Positions 46,031 through 58,130 of a DNA stretch of 64,000 nt are shown here, piece by piece. The position numbers were made by a program, and so were the translations under genes. Under the pieces are notes generated by a model. The model did no database searches, was not told where the DNA came from, and saw only the letters and a program-made list of their open reading frames with translations. The DNA is from Gnetum montanum (taxonomy: Eukaryota; Streptophyta; Gnetopsida; Gnetales; Gnetaceae), in contig MNCI01038012.1 of NCBI GenBank assembly GCA_015680685.1, positions 302,568 through 366,567 of the forward strand. Reading direction: 5' to 3'. Position 1 is the stretch's first letter. Every line of letters starts with the position of its first letter.

Positions 46031-47553
46031 AGGTATATAGTTTGGCTATATGTCTTGGACACATATAATTTAATAGTTTCAGGGTCTAACACTTCCTTTC
46101 CACCATTAACCTAAAAACCCAAGGGGAAAATCATAAATAAGGAAATGGATTCTCAAAAAGACATTAATGTATAGCTTTTAATTATATATAGATGTAATTA
46201 ATAGTTTTTTCAATTCAATTTATTATATTAGAACTATAATGAAAAACCTGTTGATTTGACAAATGGATAAATTGCAACTAAATCCTAGGATGATGATTTA
46301 CCATCTTCAATTCATTATTTGTATGCATTTAAACCCATCCTCACGTTCCTTAAATTTGACAAAAGTAACTCTAAAATGATTTTTTTCATAAACCTACATT
46401 TAGCACCACTGTCTATGTCAACCATAAATATAGGAAAATCATGAAAACAAAAAATTAAAAAAATGTTAAGCTTAAAATTTTGAAGGCTATGATATTTGTA
46501 CAAGAAAAAACTAATAACACATAAATCTAACTGGTAAGGCTGGCAATTAGGTTTTCGTTTGATAGTAGTTGGTAAACTAGTATTTTAAATATATATATAT
46601 ATATATATAACATCACATAAATGGTAACACATCTCCACAAAAAATAGGTTTTTTAAACTAATATTTATTTCATTGTTAAGTGCAAATTTCATGGCAAATG
46701 AAACAACTAATAATTATGATTACAACACTAACATAGAAAAAGATTACTTTTACTTTTCAATTACAAATGAAAATAGTCCTAGAAGGAGCATCAAATTTGA
46801 AAATGGCACAACTAGATCATCCTTGCAGCCAAAGTAGATCAAATGTTCAAAGAGAACCTTATAGAAAATAGTTATAATGGACCCACATTGGCCATAAACG
46901 AATTCAATAAAAAGAAGGCGAACAAGTGGAAATTTGTACTCCAAATTCTCTCTTCTGTAACTCTAATAACAAATGAACATCATTACAAAAATGGTACAAT
47001 ATTGCAATACTACATGGGACATGGGGGATATGTTTAAGAATACTTTCAACAAAAAAAGTGTAATATGGAGTTCATCTATCTTCTACATAATATGAAACAC
47101 ACTTTGTATGAAAAGAAGAAAGCCTTTGAAAGGCATCTACGAGCTTCAATGAATGAGTGAAATCCTTGACAATTACTATGAGAATTAGTGTATTGCCTAG
47201 GCCTTTCTCATCAAAAGTGTTCAAGTAGTCACACCAATGATCAAGGCATCACCATACCATCACTAAATAGTAGGCTAAAGAACATGGACTTTGAAACCCT
47301 CGTAGGTGTTCTAATAAAACTCAATAAGCATTATGATGCTTGCACACTAAGAAACACAAAAAAGGTTCCTCATATGAAAAGAAAAATTATAATGATAGTA
47401 ACAAATAGCACGATCCAAAGAGCAAACATAAGCTACATGAGGATGAGATAAGGGTAGTAATTAGCTTTCAATTTTGGTGTTCATTAATTTATAAGACTAG
47501 ATGGTTTTGGCTAATACATTTTTAAAGTAGCTACATGAGTAATTCTACATCAC
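46031..47553. other. Noncoding AT-rich DNA between two LTRs
   Basis: No recognised gene. Holds an (AT)n run at 46587-46608. An 87-codon open frame at 47188-47451 has no recognisable feature. If the flanking LTRs are a pair, this would be the remnant interior of that element. Confidence 0.45.
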
Positions 47554-48400
47554 TAGTAATAAATTGTAAGTTGGCTAAGTTGACTAGGCCCTATCAACTA
47601 GGCCCCATTGACATAGTGTCTATTTTTTCCTATAAATATGCATGCTTCCTCTATGTATTGGATTGTATTTGTCATAGTGTAGTAGAGCTCTTGTAGTTTT
47701 TATTCCCTAGAGTTAGAATATTTTCCCATGTGCCCATAGTAGGGGTCATTGAGTATATAGATATTTATTTTTAGCATTATTGTACCTGAGAACAATAGTG
47801 TGTGTGGTAATAAAGATGAGATTTTTTATAAACCTTGTAACACTTTAGCTAGATTAAATTTTTTATTTATGCATTTAATGTTTTTAGTAATTTTATTTAA
47901 TGCTTTAAGTAATTAAGATAACTTAATCTAAATTAAGCTAGATTAAATGACAATTAATTAAGCACATAATTATGATCACTTCAAGCATGTGCATGATACT
48001 TGGTAATTCTAATAACACTTAAAGTTTGGTAACCCAGTAGTGTTATACATGTTTAGGATGTGTATGGAAAGTGAAATCAGATGCTTATGTTAGGATTAGT
48101 TAAACATTGGTTAGTTAGATTAAATTAGCAATTAGATTACTTCATTCCTTTCATCCTTTATTTTAATCATCCAAAACATAAAACATAAAAATACTAAAAA
48201 TCATATGTCTTGATTACACTTAACCATACCTTTGCATATCAAAAGTATAATTGGGAAGACAACAAATGACTATTAAGATAAGTTTCACTTTCTAGAAGCT
48301 AGTGTACTGGAAGACAAAGCATCCATGAAATTCAACTAGATCGTGCATGAATGCTTAGTGATTCACATGGTTAAGCGTAGGAGTATTCATCATTCATTAT
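47554..48400 (+). mobile_element. Athila-type LTR, second copy
   Basis: Matches 44768-45623 over its full length, including GACTAGGCCC repeats, TATAAATA (47631-47638), GTGTGTGGTAATAAAGATGA (47798) and the TTAGTTAG stretch. The first bases no longer read TGATGAG. Followed by a PBS at 48401-48422. Confidence 0.75.
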
Positions 48401-48422
48401 TAATGTCATTGCTAGGGACTCG
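48401..48422 (+). other. PBS of tRNA-Asp type
   Basis: AATGTCATTGCTAGGGACTC, recognisable as the tRNA-Asp type PBS of Athila elements after CpG decay. Confidence 0.65.
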
Positions 48423-48710
48423 TTTTGTTTAAAACATGTGCTATCTAGGCATAGTGAAAATCATTAACATCTTTGGATGGACACTAAAGTCAAAATCATT
48501 CTAAAAATAAATATAATAATTTAAGCACACTAATATCTTATTCTAATTTAAAAGTATCTTCTTTTCATAGGTGTAATGATACTAAACCTCTAGTGCCTCA
48601 AGAATGTAGGGTGGTATATACTCACCTAGATGAGTATGTGCTTGACTTCACCTTTAATCTTGCATTAGGATGAACAACTGTGGTGGTGAGCTATGCAAAA
48701 CAACATTGTA

Positions 48711-50950
48711 ATGCCTCTTAATCAATCTATGCCCAAGAAACTACTTCAAACTCTTAAGAGGTTGGACATCCATGATCTTCAAGAAGAGTACATTGTGCAT
48801 CATCATGACTATAAGGACTACCATCCCACTAAAACACAATGTAGGAGAGATTGATACTAGGAGAAGCATCATGAAGCTATGAAGGGGAAACAGTCCACCA
48901 ACACCTTATTCCTACACAACCAAAATGATAATGAGGACCCTCCCTTTAGGGGTTCTCAACATGAAGATTCTCCACCTCTTGATATTAGTGATGGGGGCTT
49001 GAACCTGAATTTGCAGTTTACTATTAACAATCTAGGCTCAGTCAAAAGTGGGAGTTAAGATTGGGGCTTGGGAAAGCATCAAGATGACAAGAACACCGAT
49101 GAACATGGTTATGACAAGTGTAGAAAATGTGGTAGATACCATGGCTGTGGTAGTCCTCCTCCCTCTTTACCCTCTTCATCTACATCTTCTTCTTACTCTT
49201 CTGGTTATGACAGATGTAACAGAAAGAACAACTATGATGAAGGTGAATAGTAGGAAAATGATAATTGCAATTCCTGCCATGAATTAAGGGATAGTAGAGG
49301 AAATCATAGGCATCGTCAAGATAATGATGATGATGAGACTTTAGTAAAAATTCCAACTAAGCATGTGAAAGATAGTTGGATCAAGTGACTTGACATGAAC
49401 AATATCCCCATATTTGAGGAGGGATATAGCTTTAAAATCCAAACATATATTCAATTGTTTCACAATGCTTGTTCTTTATATAATATTGAAAATGGTTAGT
49501 ATAAATTAAAGCTATTTTCCAAAACACCCATCAAGAAACCAGAAAGCTAGTATTGATCCTTGTAGTTAGAATCCATCCACAGGTGGAGTACAATGCTAGA
49601 GCTATTAAATGATAAATATCAAATGTACTTCCAAGTGTCTAATTTGAGAAGGTGGATTCAAGTATGGAAGAAAGAAACACATGAACCCTTGGAAATTTCT
49701 ATGGGAAGATACTATTGTCTCATATACCAATGCCTTGGCCATGGTTATTTTTAGTGAGAACAACTTCACCACATCGTAGATGGACTCAAATCATAAATGA
49801 GAAGAACTCTTGGGGTCTATGCCTAAGGGAGGTTGTCAAAACTAAGAGCACATTAGATCCAAACTTTGATAGAGTATTTTACAAAAAAGAAGGAGAGTTG
49901 AGAAAATAGGAAAGTGCTAATGAATATAATATAGATCTTTCCATTAGAAAAAGAGACACTAGATTTTGCAATAATGAGGAGTCACCAGTTGATGAGGTGT
50001 AGTGAAAAACCTTACCAATATAAAAATATATTTTCAATATATTGGCCAAGGTTGATAAATTATGGAATTTTATGGATGAAAAATTTTAAACTTCTCTAAA
50101 AATCATAGAAAAATGAAGAGATCAAAGTAGTGATCATGATTGCATGAGTTGGACAAAAGTTGAATGTCCCTACCAAAGAGGTAAGGGAAAAGCTATTATA
50201 GTAGAAGAATTTGTGAGGATAGAATCAAACGATGATGATGGATGTAACATTTGCTAATATGAACATCCTAAGAAATTTTTCCCTATTGTGTCACATTTTC
50301 AAGAGTTTGGGATGTACATGCTAAATCCTAGACTAGCAAGAAGGCAAGCACCTAGATGATTACCTTATCCTCAAGGAAATCCAAGGTGCTGCCATGAGAA
50401 ATAATAAGTTTATTATACAAATAGAGCTCCACCACAATCATATGAGTAGTACCAATAGTGGAAACAGCCACAATTGTGGGGGATGCCACCACCAAGGTAG
50501 TAGTACCCTTATAGGTAGAAAAATTCATATGGATACTATGTTTAGTAACCAATGTCTCCATGAGAATCTTCTAGTCACACTTATTTTTAGCATTACTACT
50601 ACCCTATAGAGTATCGTAGAACTCATTCTCCATCTACAAGATGGGAAGCCCCATATCTTTATCATCCTTTTGTACATGCTCCACCACCCTCAACCCAATT
50701 ACCTCCTACTCCATCTATGAAGGACAAAATTCTACCACAACCACAACAATGTAATGCTACTAGGGCTATTAACTTATAGCTAGATTTCTAGTTGAGTGGT
50801 TTAGACTATAGATCCCAAAAATGATCATTTTGTTGATCAAATAGTCCTCTAAATTATTTGTAGACTAATGCAGCTGGCTATGCTATCTCTCCATCATCCT
50901 TTGAATCAAATCCATTTGAGAGCCCTTCAAACCAAATGCCTCTTTAGATC
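48711..50950 (+). pseudogene. Athila-like gag, plus strand
   Basis: The start is at 48711 (MPLNQSMPKKLLQTLKRL). A hydrophilic region at 49060-49250 has CRKCGRYHGC, then a Ser/Pro run and SGYDRCNRKNNYDEG. Core near 49440-49860 with LFHNACSLYNIENG, GRYYCLIYQCLGHG, HHIVDGL, RRTLGVYA and GRLSKLRAH. A later Asn/His/Gly-rich part at 50400-50520 (SSTNSGNSHNCGGCHHQG) is Cys-containing but not a standard knuckle. Stops are frequent. Same family as the minus-strand gag at 36450-38960. Confidence 0.75.
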
Positions 50951-50999
50951 CACAGTTTCATGTTAATTCATGTTAGATTTAATTGGTTTAAGGCTAGTA

Positions 51000-51480
51000 A
51001 CCTTCCTAGAGAATGATTTGACATTGGAAGTCCTCTCATCCACTTGCAGATTGTTGGACATGAGTCATGCACGGCTATTCTTCATTCATGTTTCAATGTT
51101 AATCTAATTTTTCATGACATGTGCAAAGCCTAAAACTTTCTGCCTCAAAATAAGAGTAATATCCATCTAGAATTGATAGATTAGTCAATCACTATTCCTT
51201 TGTGATTAGTGGGGGACACTATGATAACTATTTGTGGGTGGTCCTATCTTGCTAATTTTTCGATGATCAAGGTTAACAATTGCAAGGAAGACTTTCTAAT
51301 AATTATGGGAAAGGCATGGTTGAGAATTGTTGATGCACAAATGGACATCAAAGATCTTTCTTTGGAAATTTCCAAGGAGAATAAATTTGAAAAGATCAAG
51401 AATAAGAGAGTTCCATGCATTGCATATAGAAATACTATGTGTAACTCTATGCAGAATCTCTAGTCTATTAAGAACACATC
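51000..51480 (+). pseudogene. Athila-like protease region, plus strand
   Basis: Open from 51209 to 51463: TICGWSYLANFSMIKVNN, then CKEDFLIIMGKAWLRIVDAQ and MDIKDLSLEISKEN. The FLIIMGKAWL block is the conserved hydrophobic-Gly region of Athila-type proteases and matches 36130-36040. The active-site DTGA-like box upstream is not identified. Confidence 0.65.
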
Positions 51481-51689
51481 CATCAAAGCATGTAAAAAGT
51501 GTGTAGCTAAATTTGAAATCTAAAGGTTCCTATACACAATAGTCCTAAAATAAGAGGGCACTGAGTGGCTAACAGCTGATCTTGGAAGTAGCACACTTTG
51601 CATGAAGCCTACCAAGAGCCTAACATGTACCTATGTTGAAGGTATTAATGAACTGAAGAAATTTCATCACTAGCTCTTTGATAATGCAA

Positions 51690-52325
51690 ATGATGATAAC
51701 TATTGGAGAAAGTTGGAAATCCCTAAAAATTTTAAACAAGAGCCCTTTGAATTAAAAACCCTACCTATTGATATAGAGTATGCATTTTTGAAAAATAACA
51801 AGTTAGTAATCATCAATGCCAATCTTTCTCTTAAAAAGAAACAAATCCTATTGAGGATGGTTGATAAATGGCCAATAGTCTTTGCTTGGTTATCTCTTGA
51901 ACTCATAAGGATTGATCAAAGGATATGATAGCATCTTATTTACATTGATCCAACCATGAAGCCAAAGAGGTAACTATAGTGGTGGTTGAATCCTAAATTG
52001 AAGCATATTGTCAAAAAGGAAATCAAAAAAATTATCAATGTAGGGTTTATCTATACAATTTTAGATAGTGAGTGGGCTAGCCCACTCATGATTGTGCCAA
52101 ATAAACGTGGCAAGTCATGGGTTTGCATTGAATTTTAGTTGTTGAATATGGCAACATTCAATGGTCACATTCCATTGTCACTTGTCGATCAAGTGTTCAA
52201 CACTATATTTGGGCATTACTATGACAACGTTTTAGATGGTTATAGTGGCTATAACCAAATCCAAATTGTGCTATAAAATTAGGTCAAAACAACATTCATG
52301 AGTTCCTTGTAATATTGGTATATTA
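51690..52325 (+). pseudogene. Athila-like RT, N-terminal half only
   Basis: Linker LKTLPIDIEYAFLKNNKL and a KKKQILLRMVDKWPIVFAW block (51760-51900). RT fingers with VNVGFIYTILDSEWASPLMI (about 52035-52095), VPNKRGKSWVCIEF, FNGHIPLSLVDQVFN and DGYSGYNQIQIV (about 52230-52270), TTFMS. It ends near 52325, before the catalytic box, at the tRNA-like piece and the inserted LTR element. Confidence 0.85.
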
Positions 52326-52334
52326 CAAGAAATA

Positions 52335-52409
52335 TGACTCAAAATTACCTACTAGAATTGAACCCATGACTTGGAGCTTTAAATCAAGAGTCTTACTATT
52401 AGGTTATGG
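52335..52409 (-). repeat. tRNA-like (SINE-like) piece, interrupted by an LTR insertion
   Basis: Minus strand: CCTAATAGTAAGACTCTTGA (A-box-like) and CATGGGTTCAATTCTAGTAG (B-box GGTTCAATTC), about 33 bp apart as in tRNAs. A diverged copy is at 60410-60485. The LTR element at 52410 starts inside or right at its 5' side. I cannot identify a tRNA species. Confidence 0.5.
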
Positions 52410-53446
52410 TGTAGGGATGCCTCTTCTGATCCCATTTTTCTACCCTACATCCTATGTGTCATTTTTGGATTATTTCCTTGAGGATGATTTTTGAATGTTT
52501 TGGAATGTTTTAGGGTGTTTTGGACTCATTTTGATGAGTTTAGGACATTCAAATGTCTATGGGAACTTGTTGGGAGGCATCTACAGGCTCTGAATATCAA
52601 AAGGAGCACTTTTAGTTTTAGCACCTTTAGAAGAGACGTCCTTCCAAAGATGTCTTTCCAAATACATCTCCCTTGAAGAGAAGACATCTACCAAAAATAA
52701 TAGACATCTCTTCGATGAGAAAGGCTTTCATAGGAGACATCTACATGAAATCAAAGATGACCCAAGTGCATGTGGAAGCTTCTAAAAGCACCTATTCCAA
52801 TTCAAGAAACAACCAAAGCAAGATGGAAATAGCCAAAGAATGATAGAAACAATCGAGAAGAAGGTGAGAAGACCTAGAAAACATCTAAAGAACCCTAGGT
52901 TGAGTTGAGGAAAGGTTTCTAGGGTTTACCTTCCATTTGTTTTAATTATTGATGTAACTCACCATTTTTAGTGCTACATAGCAAAGTGTCATAGTGACAA
53001 GGACTGTAGTGCCAAGTGTTGTAGTTCCAAGGGCCAAAGTGCAAACATTGAAGGTCAAACATCCCAATAGAGGAAAAGAGAGAGAGATCCTGAGGGAAGA
53101 AATCTTGTGCAAGAATAGAGCTTGTGTAAGGGAGTTGAATGAAAGGCAAGAATGAGCACTTGAGATAGGTTTGGAGAATCTCTTATAAGCATCTTTCCTT
53201 GAGCTTCGAGTTCATTGTGAGAAATTGAGGATTAAAGGAGGACAAGTGTGGCCTGTAAGATCATTGGGAGAGTTGTGAGTTGACCATGGTTTCTCATCTT
53301 TGATTTTTTTTCTATGTATTTGAGAAACTTATTAATATAAGTATTATTTTGTCTATTTTATTATGTTCTTCTTACTTTCTCAACTAAATCTACTTAGAAG
53401 TTGTGGATTGGATCCCATTGGAACATATTGACATGAAACCCCTACA
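52410..53446 (+). mobile_element. 5' LTR of a short non-autonomous LTR element (1037 bp)
   Basis: Begins TGTAGGG and ends CCCTACA, a 7-bp terminal inverted repeat. It is followed by a PBS at 53453, and its start recurs at 55263 after a PPT. The presumed U3 has a cluster of AGACATCT/AGATGTCT words in both orientations (52630-52745). Confidence 0.85.
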
Positions 53447-53452
53447 CCAAGT

Positions 53453-53466
53453 TGGTATCAAAGCAA
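53453..53466 (+). other. PBS of tRNA-Met type
   Basis: TTGGTATCAAAGC, 6 bp after the LTR end. The usual plant form is TGGTATCAGAGC (initiator tRNA-Met). Confidence 0.85.
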
Positions 53467-53583
53467 AGGTTTGGAGGTTTCCACACTTCTATGTTGAAGC
53501 TTGGTATTTTCTTGAAATGAAAAGAACATTGTTATGGATATTTTTGTATTTTATTTTTGATATTATTCTTGTTGCTTTAGATA

Positions 53584-54420
53584 TGGCTCCAATGAAGGAG
53601 ACACATCAAGATCTAAGATAAGAGCTTCAAGAGTTTAAGAACTCCTTTAAAGCTTTTATCATTGAAATGCAAGAAGTTGTTCCAAATGTAAAGGTCCCTA
53701 AGCACCAATATATTGTAGAAACATATGAAACGGATATGGAAAAATTAAAGACTAACATGGGAAATATTTTCATGAGAATTGATAGAATATCTTCTGGCCA
53801 TCACGAAGGGAATGAAGATGAAGGGTCTGATGAAGTAGAGATTATGAGAAAAGAAGTTCTCAAGTATCTATTATTGAGAAAAAAAGTGTCTAATACTTAA
53901 GGGTTTATAAGGAGGGAACTAAGAGATTCATAAAAGGAACCAAGAGATCTTCAAAATCCATGATGGTGTATGCTACTAATCAAGGAGATTTCCTATGTCA
54001 TGAGTCATGGGAGGTGAAGGATCAAAGCTAGGAGAGTGGCAAGGATCAAGGAACTCTTCAAGGAGGATCAAGGGTAACACTAGAAGGTATGAATTTCAAT
54101 TATTTTTCATTTTGCAATTGTTCTATATCTTGTGGCAAGGTAAAGGAGATTTTAAGTTAAGTTGAGACTATCTCATGGAAGAGAGGTGAGTCTTTTGTCC
54201 AAGGTATGTGGAAGAATAATCACTTTAATGATGTTTTTTATGAATCTAATCTTAAGGCCATGGAGGATAGTTTACCTTTTGATTTGGTATCTCCAAAGTG
54301 GGATGAAAAGCTTGTTCATGATTCCTTTGAAGAGGAGAAGACATTAGAATTGGGAACTCTTATTTGGGATCTTGAACCTTCAAGCTTTGATGAGATTGAA
54401 TAACCAAATTTTAAAGATAA
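53584..54420 (+). pseudogene. gag-like remnant of the short LTR element
   Basis: ATG at 53584 (MAPMKETHQDLR, stop, ELQEFKNSFKAFIIEMQEVV) with a helical, charged region to about 53900 (METDMEKLKTNMGNIFMRID-like). A later open piece at 54206-54403 reads LPFDLVSPKWDEKLVHDSF then acidic residues. This resembles the N-terminal coiled part of plant gypsy gag, but no capsid core, protease, RT or integrase follows. It cannot move on its own. Confidence 0.5.
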
Positions 54421-55246
54421 AGTGGAATAAAAGATTGATGGGAGAAGCCATGGAACAGTAAGTAATAGTAAGATTGACCTTGTTGATGCTAGTAATGTCT
54501 TTCATGTTTAGGCTAGTGTGATGGATGCTAGATTTTCACTTTAGCTTTGTAGTGGTTTGTTCAATGGTAATGATGAGAATCATAATCATTATGGTGATCA
54601 TAATGATATTGAGAGTTATATTATGATTTTTGATATCATTTTGAGTAAGAAGAATACTAATAATGAAATTTATTTAATGATGATGGCTATTGGAATAGTC
54701 ATTGTGAGAAGGTCATTATTGATGTAAGTGAAGACATTGATAATGATATGATTTTCTAGAATTTGGAGATGCTTTATATTGATTATAGCAATGATGAATT
54801 CATGAAGTGTGATGATGGATTTGATTTTCTAATTATAAAATGGAAGTGTAGTATTAAGGCAATCTACATGGTGGTGATGAAAGGAAGCTAAGTGGTATTC
54901 TTCCAAACACCAAGAAGAAGAAGGTGAAGAAGAGGAAAAAGAAGACAAGAAAGGATGTTAAATTAATAAATGCTAATCCTTTTTCTTATTCTTATTCTTT
55001 GTTTGTTGTGGGTTTGAGCCATCATGGGAATGGAAGGGAAGCATTCCAAGGCAATGATCAGATGAAGGTAGCATTGTGGACCATGAAGACAAGCCCCCAT
55101 CAGCAAGTGAATCTCAAAATCAAAACCTAAAATGATATTTATTCTCATGTTTGTAATGCATTTAGTCTTCATTATTGTGATGGCCTTGATTCAGAGGGGC
55201 ATGAAGCCTTCTAGTTTGTGAAAGATCATGAAGCATGACATTTTTA
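54421..55246. other. Interior of the short LTR element, no gene recognised
   Basis: GATGATAATGATATTG-type, Asp/Asn codon-rich low-complexity DNA. An open piece at 54924-55130 starts KKRKKKTRKDVKL. Nothing points to a known product. Confidence 0.45.
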
Positions 55247-55262
55247 AGGGTGGGAGAGTTGG
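55247..55262 (+). other. Polypurine tract of the short LTR element
   Basis: AAGGGTGGGAGAGTTGG directly before TGTAGGG. Confidence 0.75.
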
Positions 55263-55390
55263 TGTAGGGACACCTCTTTCGATTCCCTTATTCTACCCTA
55301 CATACAATGTGCCTTTTTAGGATGATTTTGTTAAGGATTATTATTATATGTTTTGGCATGTTTTGTGGTGTTTTTGAGCATGTTTCAAGA
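55263..55390 (+). mobile_element. 3' LTR of the short element, truncated
   Basis: The first about 120 bp match the 5' LTR (TGTAGGGACACC..., TTCTACCCTACATACA, ATGTTTTGGCATGTTTTG). Beyond about 55390 the match is lost, so about 0.9 kb is missing. Confidence 0.75.
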
Positions 55391-57537
55391 GCCCATATTC
55401 TATCCTTATATTAGGTAATCAATCCTATTGGGGCATGGAAAACATCAAGTTCCTCAAGAGTGGAATGAGTTTTGAAAAGACCATGTTTTGGAGGATTTTG
55501 TCAATATTCTTAGAGGCATAGAGACTTAAAGTACTATATCTATGGTAGGAAACATTGTGCTTGAGAATGTTCTTAGAATTCTTAATTTAGAGATGGTGGA
55601 AAAGGTATGGGTGAGAATCATAAGTTGAATGCAATTGGGCATGAGCCTAATGAGCCTAATGCTCCATTAATAATTTCTAATGGGGGACAATGAAGAGAAT
55701 GATATAAAAATTTTGGATTCCATGTAGTGTGTACATTAGGGCTTGACCACCTTAATGGAAGTTCAAGGGATTGATGTTCAAATAGGGCAACATGTGCCAA
55801 GGAGAGTGAAAAGTGATCAGTCTCATGCTATCACTTCCTTATTGCTTATGCTTAATTATCCTAAAGAAACATTTTTGAGAAACTTTTAATATGCATATGC
55901 TGCTCATTCATTTCATCCTTTATTTCTAGTAAATTTCCTTATATTCTAATCGTAACATCTTTTTCAATATTGAAATCTCTAGGGGAGAGCATGCTTTTGC
56001 TAGATCCCTGTAGAGAGAATTGTACAATATCTAAAATAGCGAGTCAAATTTTTATTCTATAAACATTTTTCTTGTATCTAATAACAAATAGGGTACTAAC
56101 ATTTTGTGTGATTTTCTTGATAAATTTTAACTAGTAAAGATTTCATATAATATAAAAATAGGAAAATGTCATTTTATGTTTTCATTTAATTTTTGACAAT
56201 AAATAATTACATTTTTCCTCACAAGAAAAAACTAGGAAATTGAGACAATTTTTAAGCATTATCAATACATAATTCATTTCATGCAAATGGGAGAAACCCT
56301 CTATATATTCAAATCATGGAACTATTAAAATTCCATAATAAAGACCACAACATCTAACGAGCTCACTCTAACTCTATGAAGCTATAATTCTAACTGAATG
56401 ACTTACATTCTATTTTATTTATATTTAGAACAAAATTTCTTAAAAAATTCTATTTAGAAAATCCAATTACATTGTACATATTACCTCTTTGCCAAAAACA
56501 CAAGGAACAATTTTATAGTTACAAGTTTTATTCTTTAAAGATAAATTTTCTTAATGTAATTCCATTACAATCCTAGAAAGATGATATCATTTTTAGTCTT
56601 TAGTCTCTCACACACATCGTAATTCCAAAAGCTCAAGGGAAATCCCACTACCATTTCCCTTGAAGCTAGCTATAAAGTGGTAGTAGTTGAAGGAATTTGG
56701 AAGGAGGGGAACTAGGGATAAGATGATAAAACCTGAACTAGATAACTATGTGTACCCTTAGAATAATACTATGTAAAATTAGCATACCCATCAAAATTGA
56801 CCCTAAGACTTGCAAAGGAAATGCATTATGGTATAGCAAAACTAAACCATAGAAGGATAAAGACCCATTTTGGGTGTAGGCCATGTAAGAAATATCACTT
56901 ACATACCATAAGTAACATGCTCTAACATACTAAGAAATGCCTTTTGGTAATGAATTATTTTTAAATTTCTCTAAAACAAAAATATATAGACTGACTACAA
57001 TAAAAAAACTAATTCCAACTTTACCAACTTCTCTTATACAACATATGGGATGATGCCAACAAGAAGCAAATAACTTTGTAGACTAATTTCAAGAGAAAAA
57101 CAATTCAAACTTTCCCTACTTCTCTTATAAAACATGTGACAGCATGCCAATAAGAAGCCCATTATCTATAACCAATATTGAGTTAAGCATCATTCCCATA
57201 GCCACTAACTGAGAAAAAATATGTATTTGTTCAAGCATTTAATTAATTTTGGCTTAGAGGCACACTACAAATTAGTTGGAATTTATCATGAAAAATAAAT
57301 TATCATCATAGCATTGAGTTAAAAGATGACTTTTTCCATGGGAATTATTATAGGATAATGTACTCTTATTTCAATTTTCTTAACATGAAAATTAATTCTT
57401 AATGAATCAATTTTGGGATTTCATTAATTCGAAAAAGAAAATAATTCTATAGGTGAAATAATAAATATATATCATAAATAGGTAGTTAAACAAGTTATTC
57501 TAACATTTTTAGAAATGGATTATTTGCCATTTGATTA

Positions 57538-57606
57538 GCTCATGTCACCTTGTATTGAAAGTTATTAAGTTTAAAGATTAGTACAAGCACCCACACCAAC
57601 CTAGGG
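57538..57606 (+). repeat. tRNA-like (SINE-like) piece
   Basis: TTAGCTCATGTCACC (A-box-like) and AAGTTTAAAGATTAG (decayed B box AGGTTCGAATCC), followed by TACAAGCACCCACACC. Its sister is at 58055. Confidence 0.35.
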
Positions 57607-58054
57607 GCATTGTTTTAGACATGTCTCTAATTATCACCTCCCAACATTTCTCAAGCCTGTACTTAATTGATTAAAGAATTTGTAATAAGTCCTTCTTTAT
57701 TACTATCACTAATGCTTATAGGATTTTCATCTAAAGAGAGGGAGGCCCCACCTAAGAAAAACCATATGTAATTTAGAAACATTTCTTTCTTCACTTGTTA
57801 TCTAGAGGACCTATAGAAAATTTATAAATTAAAAACTTCTTTACCAAATCCATGATTTAAATTCGATTGAGACTTCAAGAAAATCTATGATGGGGTAGAT
57901 TCATATTCAAGGGATATTCTTGTTATGTTATTACCTATTATGAACACACATTCATTTCATTTCTAACATGTTAAAAGTTCTTTTCAAAACAATGATTATT
58001 ACCTTGACTAATAATATAGATTATAGTTTTGAGCACAAGTTCTTGGTTTGTGAG

Positions 58055-58130
58055 TCATCTCAACCAAGTTCATACTGAAAGGTGGTAGGTTTAAAGAATA
58101 CTACTAGCACCCATCCATGCTATTTTTTTC
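58055..58130 (+). repeat. tRNA-like (SINE-like) piece, second copy
   Basis: GTGAGTCATCTCAACC, then GGTAGGTTTAAAGAATACTA, then CTAGCACCCATCC. Same order and spacing as the 57538 copy. Confidence 0.35.

Noticed and set aside
46587-46608. (AT)n run; also 38964-38984 and 24061-24079
   Set aside because: Ordinary microsatellites in AT-rich plant DNA.
52335-52409. Genuine tRNA gene
   Set aside because: Boxes are decayed, acceptor stem does not pair, and no sensible anticodon loop can be folded; tRNA-derived repeat at most.
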